A stretch of DNA of 64,000 nucleotides from Enterocola sp045654205 (GTDB lineage: Bacteria > Bacteroidota > Bacteroidia > Bacteroidales > Paludibacteraceae), in contig JAZOMZ010000028.1 of assembly GCA_045654205.1 (NCBI GenBank), positions 84,297 to 148,296 on the forward strand. Reading direction: 5' to 3'. The notes beneath the pieces are model-generated. The model had not been told where the DNA came from. It was given only the letters and a program-made list of their open reading frames with translations, and ran no database searches. The translations under genes and the position numbers were made by a program. Below, in pieces: positions 43,547 through 51,361 of this stretch (within the stretch, counting starts at the first letter, position 1; every line of letters starts with the position of its first letter).

Positions 43547-43577
43547 GTTAATGCGTAGAGTTCTGTCAATAATATGC
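43547..43577 (-). promoter_or_regulatory. porG: Shared T9SS leader element, porG copy
   Basis: On the minus strand GCATATTATTG is followed by ACTCTACGCATTAAC. The 31 bases match 25 of 31 with 49698-49728 before porP, the last ten identically. TATTATTG could be a -7; another -7 (TATATTTG) lies upstream at 43596-43603. Confidence 0.6.
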
Positions 43578-43710
43578 CTAATTTGAATTATCTTGCAAAT
43601 ATAGTGAATATCTTTATTTTTAAGGGTATATATGTTGTAAATAATCATATCCAAAATCATAAAAAAATTAAAAAATATTTAGTTAAATATGTTTACAAGC
43701 ATATATAAAA

Positions 43711-43743
43711 ATAATGAGTCGACTTTAATAGCCGACTCATTAT
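43711..43743 (-). terminator. Terminator of porPKLMN
   Basis: An 11-bp perfect stem (ATAATGAGTCG/CGACTCATTAT) with an 11-nt loop; the minus-strand transcript continues in a T-run. It lies 23 bp after the porN stop. Confidence 0.85.
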
Positions 43744-43765
43744 ATAGTGTTGAGATTCTTTTTTA

Positions 43766-44647
43766 TTAATATTCCCAAAGGTCTTGCTCAAAGTTGATGA
43801 TAGCAGTTTTGATGCGTTCTTGTTCTTTGTGCATTTCTTCTGCTGTGCTATTATATTGAAGCAAGTTGCGGTTCATTGTTGATGATGCTTTGAAGATATA
43901 ACTACCAAATCTACGTTTGATGAATAAGTCGTCCATACTTTCACGAGCACCATTGTTTCTGTCAGAAATAAGTGCTTCTTGTTTTGCTAAATAAGGACGT
44001 AATTCGTCATATCTTATCCAGAATAATGGAGTTTTTTGAAGCCCCATGTCGTAGTCTTGTCTATACCAAATTGGACAAAGCGCAATTAATCTAACATTGA
44101 ACACAGAGTTGTGTTTGTCAAAATACCATACTTCTTTTGCATAGTATTTTAGGATTTCTCTGTTAGGGATATTACTTTCGTCTATTTCTTTAGATAGGGT
44201 ATCACCAGAAATAGAGTCTGTTTTATAGGTGATAAGAATATCGTATGTTTTAACGAATTCATCAAATGGTACTAACTCATTTTCAGTGAAGATTTCTTTC
44301 CCGTCTTGATACTCGTATGCTTTAATATCTCCTCCTTCATAAAGACGGAAGATAGTTGTAAATAGACTTCTGCGGTTATCACTTTCTTCTTCTGGGAAGT
44401 ACAGAGGATAGTTGATTTTTTCGCGTAGGTCGATTATACGATATACAACTTGTTGCCATACAACATCATCTACTCTAGGGTTGTTGTACTCTACAGGCTC
44501 GCGCTCTGACATGTCTATTGTTGTAGGTAGATTTGAAAGAATCTCACCTGTTTCTGTGAAGAAAGAAATGTCAGTTTGTGCTACTGCAGAAGCTGCACTT
44601 AGCGAGAATAAACCAATTAATATGTTTCGAAAAAACTTTTTCATCAT
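43766..44647 (-). CDS. porN: T9SS periplasmic ring protein PorN/GldN
   Basis: A 293-residue protein with a signal peptide (about 1-23, AVAQ). VVWQQVVYRIIDLREKINYP and the ARESMDDLFIKRRFGSYI region are typical of GldN/PorN. With PorK it forms the large periplasmic ring attached to the outer membrane that couples the PorLM motor to the translocon. It starts seven bases after porM. An ATG three bases downstream (44644) is an equal alternative. Confidence 0.93.
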   Translation of the reverse strand: MMKKFFRNILIGLFSLSAASAVAQTDISFFTETGEILSNLPTTIDMSEREPVEYNNPRVDDVVWQQVVYRIIDLREKINYPLYFPEEESDNRRSLFTTIFRLYEGGDIKAYEYQDGKEIFTENELVPFDEFVKTYDILITYKTDSISGDTLSKEIDESNIPNREILKYYAKEVWYFDKHNSVFNVRLIALCPIWYRQDYDMGLQKTPLFWIRYDELRPYLAKQEALISDRNNGARESMDDLFIKRRFGSYIFKASSTMNRNLLQYNSTAEEMHKEQERIKTAIINFEQDLWEY

Positions 44648-44654
44648 TTATGTA

Positions 44655-46220
44655 TTAATTTACAATTACTTCTATAGGAGGAAGGATTTTTTCTACACCG
44701 TCTGGACCTTTAGCACGTACACGAGAGATGAAGAATTTTTTACCTTTACTCATTTTACGCATAATTTCTTGTTGCTCACCAGTAAATTTACCGCTAGAAG
44801 ATGCTTTAACAAGGTTGTTACCCATTGAGTCAAAGAAGTTAAGGTCGAAACCAAGTACTTGGTAACGTACATCTAAGTCTGCGTCGTCTAGCTCGGCTTT
44901 GATACCTTTAGCGCTAAGTAAAGCACCTTTTGAAATAGGTTTAGAACCTTTGTATTTGTCAGGGTTTCCATCTTTTGTATATTCAATGTATGCTACTGGA
45001 GGAGGAAGAAGTTTTACACGGAATGGTTTAGCACCGATGTTTTGAACTTTTCCATTGTCACCTTTTGTAGATACAGAGATTTTACAATCTGTACCAGCTT
45101 TTGTAGGACGTACTGACCAACCTTTTGCTGTACGAGTTAATCTACCATTGCTAACTGAAACCATGATGTTTTGTGCTGGAACACCAGGAACAGAAACACT
45201 GATAGGGTTTTCGATACCTGCGTAGAACACGTTCATCATATCAGCAGAGATAATTGCTGTAGGTTCGCCTACGATGTATGAACTGCTGAAGTCGTATGGT
45301 TGTACTGTACCGTCTGCTCTTGGAAGCTCGATTTTACCAGAGATTTCAAATTGACCTACTTTTGGACAGCTTACTTCGTAAACAGAGCTATCTAATACAG
45401 CACCGTTAAGAGTGATTTTAGGACGTTTTGTAGAGTCGACTGCTGCTAGGATGATGCGAGCTTTGTATGTACCACCACGAGTGATGTATGAAGCGTCTGG
45501 AATAACTTCTGCTGTAATTTTATTTACACGGAAGTCACTAGCATCCACTTGGTTTTTAAGGTAGCTTACAACTTCTGATTCTGTGTTACGTAAGTCTGCT
45601 TGAATCTTTGTTAAAAGAGTTACAGTAGCAGATACAGGCATAGAACTGAAACGAGCATTTTCCCAAGACATTGGATCTCCGTTTACAATACGGTCTTCTG
45701 TGTTGAATGTTTGTTTTAATGCTTCTTGTTTAGCAGAGTCAGTTACAAGACTAATCATGTAATCTCTATACTTGTTAAGGTCGTTCTTAAGAATTACACC
45801 ACGTTGGTTTTGTGGAATAACTCCAGAAGGAAGAGCTACTTGTGCACTTACGTCTAGGTTGTCTTTACCTTGAATGTTGTTAACGTCTGCTTCTTCACCG
45901 TCTGCTGCTTTAACGATATCGTATTTTAATGTTTCGATAACGCCATATAATGAGTCAGTTTTAGCTTTAACAGTGTTTGCAAGATCTAACCATTCACCAA
46001 CTTTTTTAGGGTTTTGAGACTTAAGAGCTCCAAATTGCTCGTAAAGATCTTTATTTTTAATCTCAGTACTTTCGATAGTCTTGCTAAGACTTTCTTGTAC
46101 TAAAGAGAAACCGTTTAAGACATCAGTAGATACGTTCAATGCTAGCATCGCTGTAAGCACGATGTACATCATACTGATCATCTTCTGCCTCGGTGTCTCT
46201 GGACAATTCGCTGCACTCAT
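44655..46220 (-). CDS. porM: T9SS motor protein PorM/GldM
   Basis: A 521-residue protein with one N-terminal membrane helix (about 14-33, MISMMYIVLTAMLALNVS) preceded by the conserved CPETPRQ segment. A long periplasmic part follows: helical first domain (about 40-220) and then Ig-like domains (to 521). PorM dimers rotate with PorL, driven by proton flow, and transmit energy across the periplasm to the PorKN ring. Length and order in the operon are standard. Confidence 0.95.
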   Translation of the reverse strand: MSAANCPETPRQKMISMMYIVLTAMLALNVSTDVLNGFSLVQESLSKTIESTEIKNKDLYEQFGALKSQNPKKVGEWLDLANTVKAKTDSLYGVIETLKYDIVKAADGEEADVNNIQGKDNLDVSAQVALPSGVIPQNQRGVILKNDLNKYRDYMISLVTDSAKQEALKQTFNTEDRIVNGDPMSWENARFSSMPVSATVTLLTKIQADLRNTESEVVSYLKNQVDASDFRVNKITAEVIPDASYITRGGTYKARIILAAVDSTKRPKITLNGAVLDSSVYEVSCPKVGQFEISGKIELPRADGTVQPYDFSSSYIVGEPTAIISADMMNVFYAGIENPISVSVPGVPAQNIMVSVSNGRLTRTAKGWSVRPTKAGTDCKISVSTKGDNGKVQNIGAKPFRVKLLPPPVAYIEYTKDGNPDKYKGSKPISKGALLSAKGIKAELDDADLDVRYQVLGFDLNFFDSMGNNLVKASSSGKFTGEQQEIMRKMSKGKKFFISRVRAKGPDGVEKILPPIEVIVN

Positions 46221-46258
46221 ATTATTATTGTGTAGTTTTTAAGTTAATGAATCAGTTA

Positions 46259-47098
46259 TTAAATTCTAGCACCAAATGCATTTAACATATTGCCATAAAC
46301 ATTGTTTAGGCTGCTAACTTGTTGTGTAAGTTTAGTTGCTTGTTCTTTGAATTGTTCTGTTTGAGCAGAAGCAGCTTGCATAGCTGAACCAATTTTGTTA
46401 AGGTTAGCGTTAACGCTTTCAACGATTTCTGCTTGTGAGCTGATGCTCTTAACTTGCATTTCGTAGCTTGCGTTGATAGCAGAAAGGTTTTTGGTGATAC
46501 CTTGCATTTCTTTCATATAACCTTCAGCGTCAGTTGCAACGTTAGCCATGCTTTCAGCAACGGTTTTGTATGATGCAAATAGAGAGTCTGAAGAAGTTTT
46601 TAATGTAGCTTGTGTAGCAGCGAAAGAAGCGATAGCGTCAGAAGCAGCGTTCATGTTTCTAGCATAGTTTGCAGAAGCAGAAACTGCAGCTGTTACGTCA
46701 GCGATTTGGTTAGCTGTTTCACTTAATTTACGGATACCTTCGTTAAGTTTTTGAGCGTCGCTTTGAGATAGACCGCCTGCGTTAGCGATGTCGTCGATGC
46801 TGTTACCTGCTTTAGAAGGAGCTGGAGCTGCAGCGCCACCAAGGATTGCACCACCTTCACCACCTTCTAGTTGTGGGAATACAAGGTCCCAGTGGTATTC
46901 TTTGTGTGGATCTTCGAATGCTGAAAGAGCGAATAGGATAGCTTCGGTAAGCATACCTGCTGTTAGTAAGACTGCTGCACCTGGAAGGTGAAGAATTTTG
47001 AATAACGCACCAATGATAACGATAGCTGCACCGAATCCGTATGCGTAGCCTACGATTTTTTTGCCTTTAGGGCTGCTTAAAAAGCTTTGTTTTGCCAT
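46259..47098 (-). CDS. porL: T9SS motor protein PorL/GldL
   Basis: A 279-residue cytoplasmic-membrane protein. Two helices (about 15-36 and 41-61) carry charged residues: Lys34 in ALFKILH, Glu52 in LTEAILF and Glu62 in SAFEDP. These align with the residues proposed to handle protons in GldL (alignment from memory). The cytoplasmic part is a long Ala/Ser/Gln-rich helical region (about 100-279). With PorM it forms the proton-powered motor. Confidence 0.95.
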   Translation of the reverse strand: MAKQSFLSSPKGKKIVGYAYGFGAAIVIIGALFKILHLPGAAVLLTAGMLTEAILFALSAFEDPHKEYHWDLVFPQLEGGEGGAILGGAAAPAPSKAGNSIDDIANAGGLSQSDAQKLNEGIRKLSETANQIADVTAAVSASANYARNMNAASDAIASFAATQATLKTSSDSLFASYKTVAESMANVATDAEGYMKEMQGITKNLSAINASYEMQVKSISSQAEIVESVNANLNKIGSAMQAASAQTEQFKEQATKLTQQVSSLNNVYGNMLNAFGARI

Positions 47099-47155
47099 AA
47101 TTTAAGTATTTAATTATTAAAGTTTGTAATATTGTTTTATTGTTAAATCTCTTTA

Positions 47156-48685
47156 TTAGTTTTGATAGTTAGCTCCGATAACACTTCTTACACAACGGAA
47201 ACCGATGTAAGAACGAGCTTCTGTTTGGTATTCGTATGTACGAGCACCGCATTGTAGGTAGAAACCTATGTCTTTCCAAGAACCACCTCTAATAACTTTA
47301 CGAGTCATGATTTGAGGGTCGTTTGATTTAGAGTTGTAGTTGTAGCTTGGGTTTAAGTCATTTACGAAGCTATAGTTAGATTCATGGTATGCAGATGATG
47401 TCCATTCTGCTACGTTACCAGACATGTCATATAAACCATAGTCGTTTGGAGGGAATGAACCAACTTTAGCTGCAATCATGTAACCATCTACTGTGTAATT
47501 GCCGTGCATTGGTTTGAAGTTGCCAAGGAAGCAACCTTTTGCAGTACGCACGTATGTGCCACCCCAAGGGTACATTGAAAGTTCACGACCACCGCGTGCT
47601 GCGTATTCCCATTCAGATTCTGTTGGAAGACGATAGTCTTGAACGATTGGGTTACCCATGCTCACTTGAGCAGAGTTGTAATATTGTGTACGCCAGTGGC
47701 AGAATGCGCTTGCTTGTTCCCAGTTTACACCAACTACTGGATAGTCACCATAACCATCGTGGTGGAAGTACATTTTCATGTATGGCTCGTTATATGCATA
47801 TGTGAAGTCACGAATCCAGCATAATGTATCAGGGTAAACATTGATGATGCGAGATGAGATGAAGTCTCTACGGCTCTTAAGTTCAACGAACATAGTTTTG
47901 TTTACAATGTAACCATTTTCGTCAACATAAGAAGTATCTTTCTTAACCATTACGTCTGCAGAGTCTTTGCCTTGACCAAGTAATGATAAGTCACTTTCGT
48001 AGCGACCTTTGTTTGGATTGTATTTGTTGCGTTTAAGCGCAGCTTGATTATAGTCAATCCATAAATATTTGTAGTTAAGGATATGGCCATTAACTTCTAG
48101 AGAAGGAGATATAGATTCTTCTGAAGAATAGTACATAGAATCAAGCGCTTTTGCTTGAGCTTCTGTTGTAGGTTTTGACCATGGAATATCTTCTTTCCAA
48201 TTGATTTTTGGACGGCGATTTTCTACAGCTTCTTCTGAGTCGTTAGGACGACCACCAGTTTTGTAAAGGACAGCACCTTTTGCTGCATCTTCGTTGTCGC
48301 TTTCATAAGATAATTCTTTCTTACGTCTGTCAACAAATGCAGAAGTCTCCCAACCTGGATCTTCTTCTTCGGCTGTAATCAATTTTTCGCGGGCAATAGA
48401 GTCTTTTACCCAAAATACGAATTGTTTGTACTCGCGGTTAGTTATTTCTGTTTCGTCCATCCAGAAAGCATCAATTGATACCACTTTAGACTGTGTTGAA
48501 GCAGCCCATGTAGCATCTTGATCGTTTGGACCCATTGTGAATGAACCTTGTTTGATGAATACCATACCATATGGGTTTGGCTCAGTCCATGATTCAGTCT
48601 TAACACCAACTAATTCTCCGCTAGAAGAATTACTACAGCTGCTTAAAATAGCTAACGCAAATAAAGGAGCAAGTAATTTTTTCAT
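47156..48685 (-). CDS. porK: T9SS lipoprotein PorK/GldK
   Basis: A 509-residue lipoprotein: lipobox LSSC (Cys17) after a short signal peptide. The rest is a formylglycine-generating-enzyme/SUMF1-like domain: FTMGPND near the front, YDMSGNVAEWTSSAYH (about 430), and the final GGSWKDIGFYLQCGAR ... YIGFRCVRS. It is used structurally: PorK anchors the PorKN ring to the outer membrane. It starts 20 bp after porP. Confidence 0.95.
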   Translation of the reverse strand: MKKLLAPLFALAILSSCSNSSSGELVGVKTESWTEPNPYGMVFIKQGSFTMGPNDQDATWAASTQSKVVSIDAFWMDETEITNREYKQFVFWVKDSIAREKLITAEEEDPGWETSAFVDRRKKELSYESDNEDAAKGAVLYKTGGRPNDSEEAVENRRPKINWKEDIPWSKPTTEAQAKALDSMYYSSEESISPSLEVNGHILNYKYLWIDYNQAALKRNKYNPNKGRYESDLSLLGQGKDSADVMVKKDTSYVDENGYIVNKTMFVELKSRRDFISSRIINVYPDTLCWIRDFTYAYNEPYMKMYFHHDGYGDYPVVGVNWEQASAFCHWRTQYYNSAQVSMGNPIVQDYRLPTESEWEYAARGGRELSMYPWGGTYVRTAKGCFLGNFKPMHGNYTVDGYMIAAKVGSFPPNDYGLYDMSGNVAEWTSSAYHESNYSFVNDLNPSYNYNSKSNDPQIMTRKVIRGGSWKDIGFYLQCGARTYEYQTEARSYIGFRCVRSVIGANYQN

Positions 48686-48705
48686 TGTTAAATTTAAGGT
48701 TATAC

Positions 48706-49650
48706 TTACAAGTATCTTATACTTTTATATTTATTCTTTTTTGACAAATCTATATTAAAACTGTATGATAGTACTACTTCGTGACCACCAGCTGAGTTTA
48801 TTAAACCTGATGTAGGTAAGTCGTAAGAGTAGGCTATCACCAATCCATTTAGGATTTTTATACCTGCTGTGAAGATTACTGCTCCATCAACTCGGTATCC
48901 TATACCTCCCCAAAACTTCTCTTTATATTCAAAATTGGCATTTATTATGCCTGTCCACGATATAAAGTCAGTGTTTATTAAGGCAGACAACTTCAATTTA
49001 TATAACGGGTTTGAAAATGATATATTGTATCCACCCATTAGAAATAAATTTCTTGTCTTGTTAAATAATGTTAAATCCGAACTAGTACTCAAACTATATT
49101 CTGGTGCAAGTAGATTTAAAGCAGATATTCCGGCGTACCAATCTTTAGTTTGATAAAGGAAACCAACTCCCAAATCCATTTTGAAGTCGTTTGCTTCGCT
49201 CTTTGGAATGGCAGGGTCGCTTTCTGAGTGGTAGTCGCTCTCTACGTTGTGTAGTCGTTCTGTGTCGTATTTCAGAGTTGTGAAATTGACAAAAAAACCA
49301 CCGCTTAAATATCCTTCTCCTATTTTATGTCTATATGCATATTGTAAGTTAATGTCTTGAAAGACAAATAAACCCATGCTATTGTCATAAAATGAAAGTC
49401 CAGCACCATGTTTTGTGTTTGCGATGTCGAAGGATGCATCTACTGCCACATCAAATGTCATTGGCGCTCCTTCTAGTCCAGCATATTGTGACCTAAATGT
49501 TCCGAAAACATTTATCATGTTATTACAACCTGCCGCTGCAGGATTGTATGTGTTTAGATTCAGTCCATATTGACTGAAAATTATATTTTGCCCTGCGAAA
49601 CACATATACGCAAAACAAAAAAGCACTACAGTAGTAACGATTTTTTTCAT
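48706..49650 (-). CDS. porP: T9SS outer-membrane protein PorP (PorP/SprF family)
   Basis: A 314-residue protein with a signal peptide (about 1-19, CFAGQ). The mature start QNIIFSQYGLNLNTYNPAAAG is the hallmark of PorP/SprF proteins; barrel strands follow, with GYLSGGFFVNF and SGLINSAGGHEVVLSYSF near the end. It is the first gene of porPKLMN, whose order equals that of Porphyromonas gingivalis. The only evident promoter for the five genes is upstream of it. Confidence 0.95.
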   Translation of the reverse strand: MKKIVTTVVLFCFAYMCFAGQNIIFSQYGLNLNTYNPAAAGCNNMINVFGTFRSQYAGLEGAPMTFDVAVDASFDIANTKHGAGLSFYDNSMGLFVFQDINLQYAYRHKIGEGYLSGGFFVNFTTLKYDTERLHNVESDYHSESDPAIPKSEANDFKMDLGVGFLYQTKDWYAGISALNLLAPEYSLSTSSDLTLFNKTRNLFLMGGYNISFSNPLYKLKLSALINTDFISWTGIINANFEYKEKFWGGIGYRVDGAVIFTAGIKILNGLVIAYSYDLPTSGLINSAGGHEVVLSYSFNIDLSKKNKYKSIRYL

Positions 49651-49697
49651 CTTAAATAGTGTAAATCGCGTTCTAACGTTTGCAGAAAGCTATTGTT

Positions 49698-49735
49698 GTT
49701 AATGCGTAAAGTCTTCTCAAATATATGCAAAGGTA
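49698..49735 (-). promoter_or_regulatory. porP: porPKLMN promoter with shared T9SS leader element
   Basis: On the minus strand two exact -7 boxes occur in tandem, TACCTTTG (49728-49735) and TATATTTG (49718-49725). They are followed by ACTTTACGCATTAAC (49698-49712), the block shared with porG. The leader to the porP ATG is about 60 nt. Confidence 0.65.
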
Positions 49736-49762
49736 TATAAAAAAATGTGAAAATCAAAATTT

Positions 49763-49984
49763 TTAGTACTCGTCTTCGTTAAAGAAGAAGTCTTCTTTGC
49801 TAGGATAGTCTGGCCAAATATCTTCTATTGTTTCATAAACATCCCCTTCGTCTTCGATTTCGTTTAGGTTCTCAATCACCTCTAGAGGTGCTCCAGAACG
49901 CATTGCGTAGTCGATTAACTCATCTTTAGTAGCAGGCCATGGTGCATCTTCTAATTTAGATGCTAGTTCTAAAGTCCAATACAT
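49763..49984 (-). CDS. DUF2795 small acidic protein
   Basis: A 73-residue acidic protein, highly characteristic of Bacteroidetes: ELASKLEDAPWPATKDELIDYA, then SGAPLEVIENLNE and IWPDYPSKEDFFFNEDEY. It is cytosolic and of unknown function. The DUF2795 family is often found as an independent highly expressed gene, and here it has its own promoter (-7 at 50037-50044). Confidence 0.9.
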   Translation of the reverse strand: MYWTLELASKLEDAPWPATKDELIDYAMRSGAPLEVIENLNEIEDEGDVYETIEDIWPDYPSKEDFFFNEDEY

Positions 49985-50036
49985 TGCGAAAATGTTAAAA
50001 TAATGTTAATAAATTATTTATCTATGAAAAACCACG

Positions 50037-50044
50037 CAAAGGTA
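50037..50044 (-). promoter_or_regulatory. -7 box of the DUF2795 gene
   Basis: TACCTTTG on the minus strand, an exact TAnnTTTG match, 52 nt upstream of the start. Confidence 0.55.
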
Positions 50045-50085
50045 AGGATTTTTCTACACAAAACAACAATTTTTATGTAACAATT

Positions 50086-50580
50086 TTAAAATTTTCTTCC
50101 TAGTACAAAGAAAAAATCTGAGAGTCTGTTAATATAGGCCGTTGCTTGGGATTGGCAAGGTAATAATTCTATGCGGTATATGTGTCTTTCTGCTCTTCTG
50201 CAAATTGTACGAACCACATTGCATAAAGCATTTAATCTAGACGAACCCGGGATTAAAAAGCTTTTAATAGGTTCTAGACCTTTTTCATATTCGTCTATTT
50301 TATCTTCGATTTCTTTTATTAAGTCTGTATTGAAGCCTATTTTTTCGTCCCATTCTATGCAATCTGTTGCAAATAAGGCGTTTACTTTGATTAGATTTTC
50401 CTGAATTTTATGTAGAAATTCTTTGTATGGTGATGGAATTTCTGTTTTAAGAAGTCCGATGAAGCTATCTAGTTCATCTAAAGTTCCGTATAATTCTAGT
50501 CTGTCATCAGCCTTAGACACTCTTTTGCCACCCACTAATGCTGTGGTGCCTTTGTCTCCTGTTTTTGTGTAAACTTTCAT
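50086..50580 (-). CDS. PduO-type cob(I)alamin adenosyltransferase
   Basis: A 164-residue enzyme that adds the adenosyl group of ATP to cob(I)alamin. VYTKTGDKGTTALVGGKRVSK (ATP site), the YGTLDELDSFIG helix and RTICRRAERHIYRI with conserved Arg are all present. The protein is slightly shorter than the usual 180-190 residues, ending at FFFVLGRKF. No other B12 genes lie nearby; the cell probably imports the cofactor. It is the last gene of the hflX-DUF4954-methyltransferase operon, 1 bp after the preceding stop. Confidence 0.9.
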   Translation of the reverse strand: MKVYTKTGDKGTTALVGGKRVSKADDRLELYGTLDELDSFIGLLKTEIPSPYKEFLHKIQENLIKVNALFATDCIEWDEKIGFNTDLIKEIEDKIDEYEKGLEPIKSFLIPGSSRLNALCNVVRTICRRAERHIYRIELLPCQSQATAYINRLSDFFFVLGRKF

Positions 50581-50581
50581 A

Positions 50582-51361
50582 TTAGAACTTAACTTTAAAA
50601 TGTGATTTAATCCATTCTTTATTAAAGAAAACTATACCAAGATGAAATAGGTCTATAGAATATGTTATTTTCTCATTTTTATAAATTTCATTCCATGCTT
50701 CTGTCATTCCTTCAGACCAATAAATATCATCAAAAACAAATATTGTATTGTTGTTGGCTTTTTCTAAACATTGGTAGAAATAGTTTAATGTAGCTTCTTT
50801 GGTGTGATTTGCATCAAAGAAAACCATGTCCAAACTGTCTATTTTTGAAAGGATTTCTGGAAGTTTCTTATCTAGGTTGCCAACTATACTATTAATATTG
50901 GTGGCTTTGGCGTTTTTGAAATTTGTTTGGGCTATTTTGGCTATATTAGGGCAACCTTCTATGGTGTAAATGTTGGCCGAAGGCCTAGCAAAAGATAGGT
51001 ATAATGTGGTGACGCCAAGGCTAGTGCCGAGTTCTAAAATGTTTTTAGGCTGCATTAGGCAAGCAAATCTAAAGAGCATTTGGGCTTCTTTTTTGCTTTT
51101 TAGGCATGCACGGGCTATTTCAGATACTTTTCTTCTTCTAGAAGTGCCTGTGCCGTAGTCGTTTACGTAAATGCTAGAGTGGTCTGAAAGCTGACTTATT
51201 CTTGTTCTTTCTATGTCTTTGAAGGCATAATAAGGGTGCTTTTCGTTAAATACATCTTCTATAAGCGAAAAAACGAAAGGCGAATGAACTCCGTGACCTT
51301 TGTGATGTTTGGCTGTAAAGCGGAATTTAATATATTCTTTTATGTAGTGCCAAACTTTCAT
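50582..51361 (-). CDS. SAM-dependent O-methyltransferase-like protein
   Basis: A 259-residue class I methyltransferase. The SAM-binding loop is NILELGTSLGVTTLYLSF (about 114-131), followed by IYTIEGCP with the acidic ribose contact and MVFFDANHTKE. The N-terminus HHKGHGVHSPFVFSLIEDVF is typical of a Bacteroidetes subfamily. It may methylate a small molecule or act on cell-surface biosynthesis; the substrate is not known. It overlaps the DUF4954 stop by 4 bp. Confidence 0.8.
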   Translation of the reverse strand: MKVWHYIKEYIKFRFTAKHHKGHGVHSPFVFSLIEDVFNEKHPYYAFKDIERTRISQLSDHSSIYVNDYGTGTSRRRKVSEIARACLKSKKEAQMLFRFACLMQPKNILELGTSLGVTTLYLSFARPSANIYTIEGCPNIAKIAQTNFKNAKATNINSIVGNLDKKLPEILSKIDSLDMVFFDANHTKEATLNYFYQCLEKANNNTIFVFDDIYWSEGMTEAWNEIYKNEKITYSIDLFHLGIVFFNKEWIKSHFKVKF

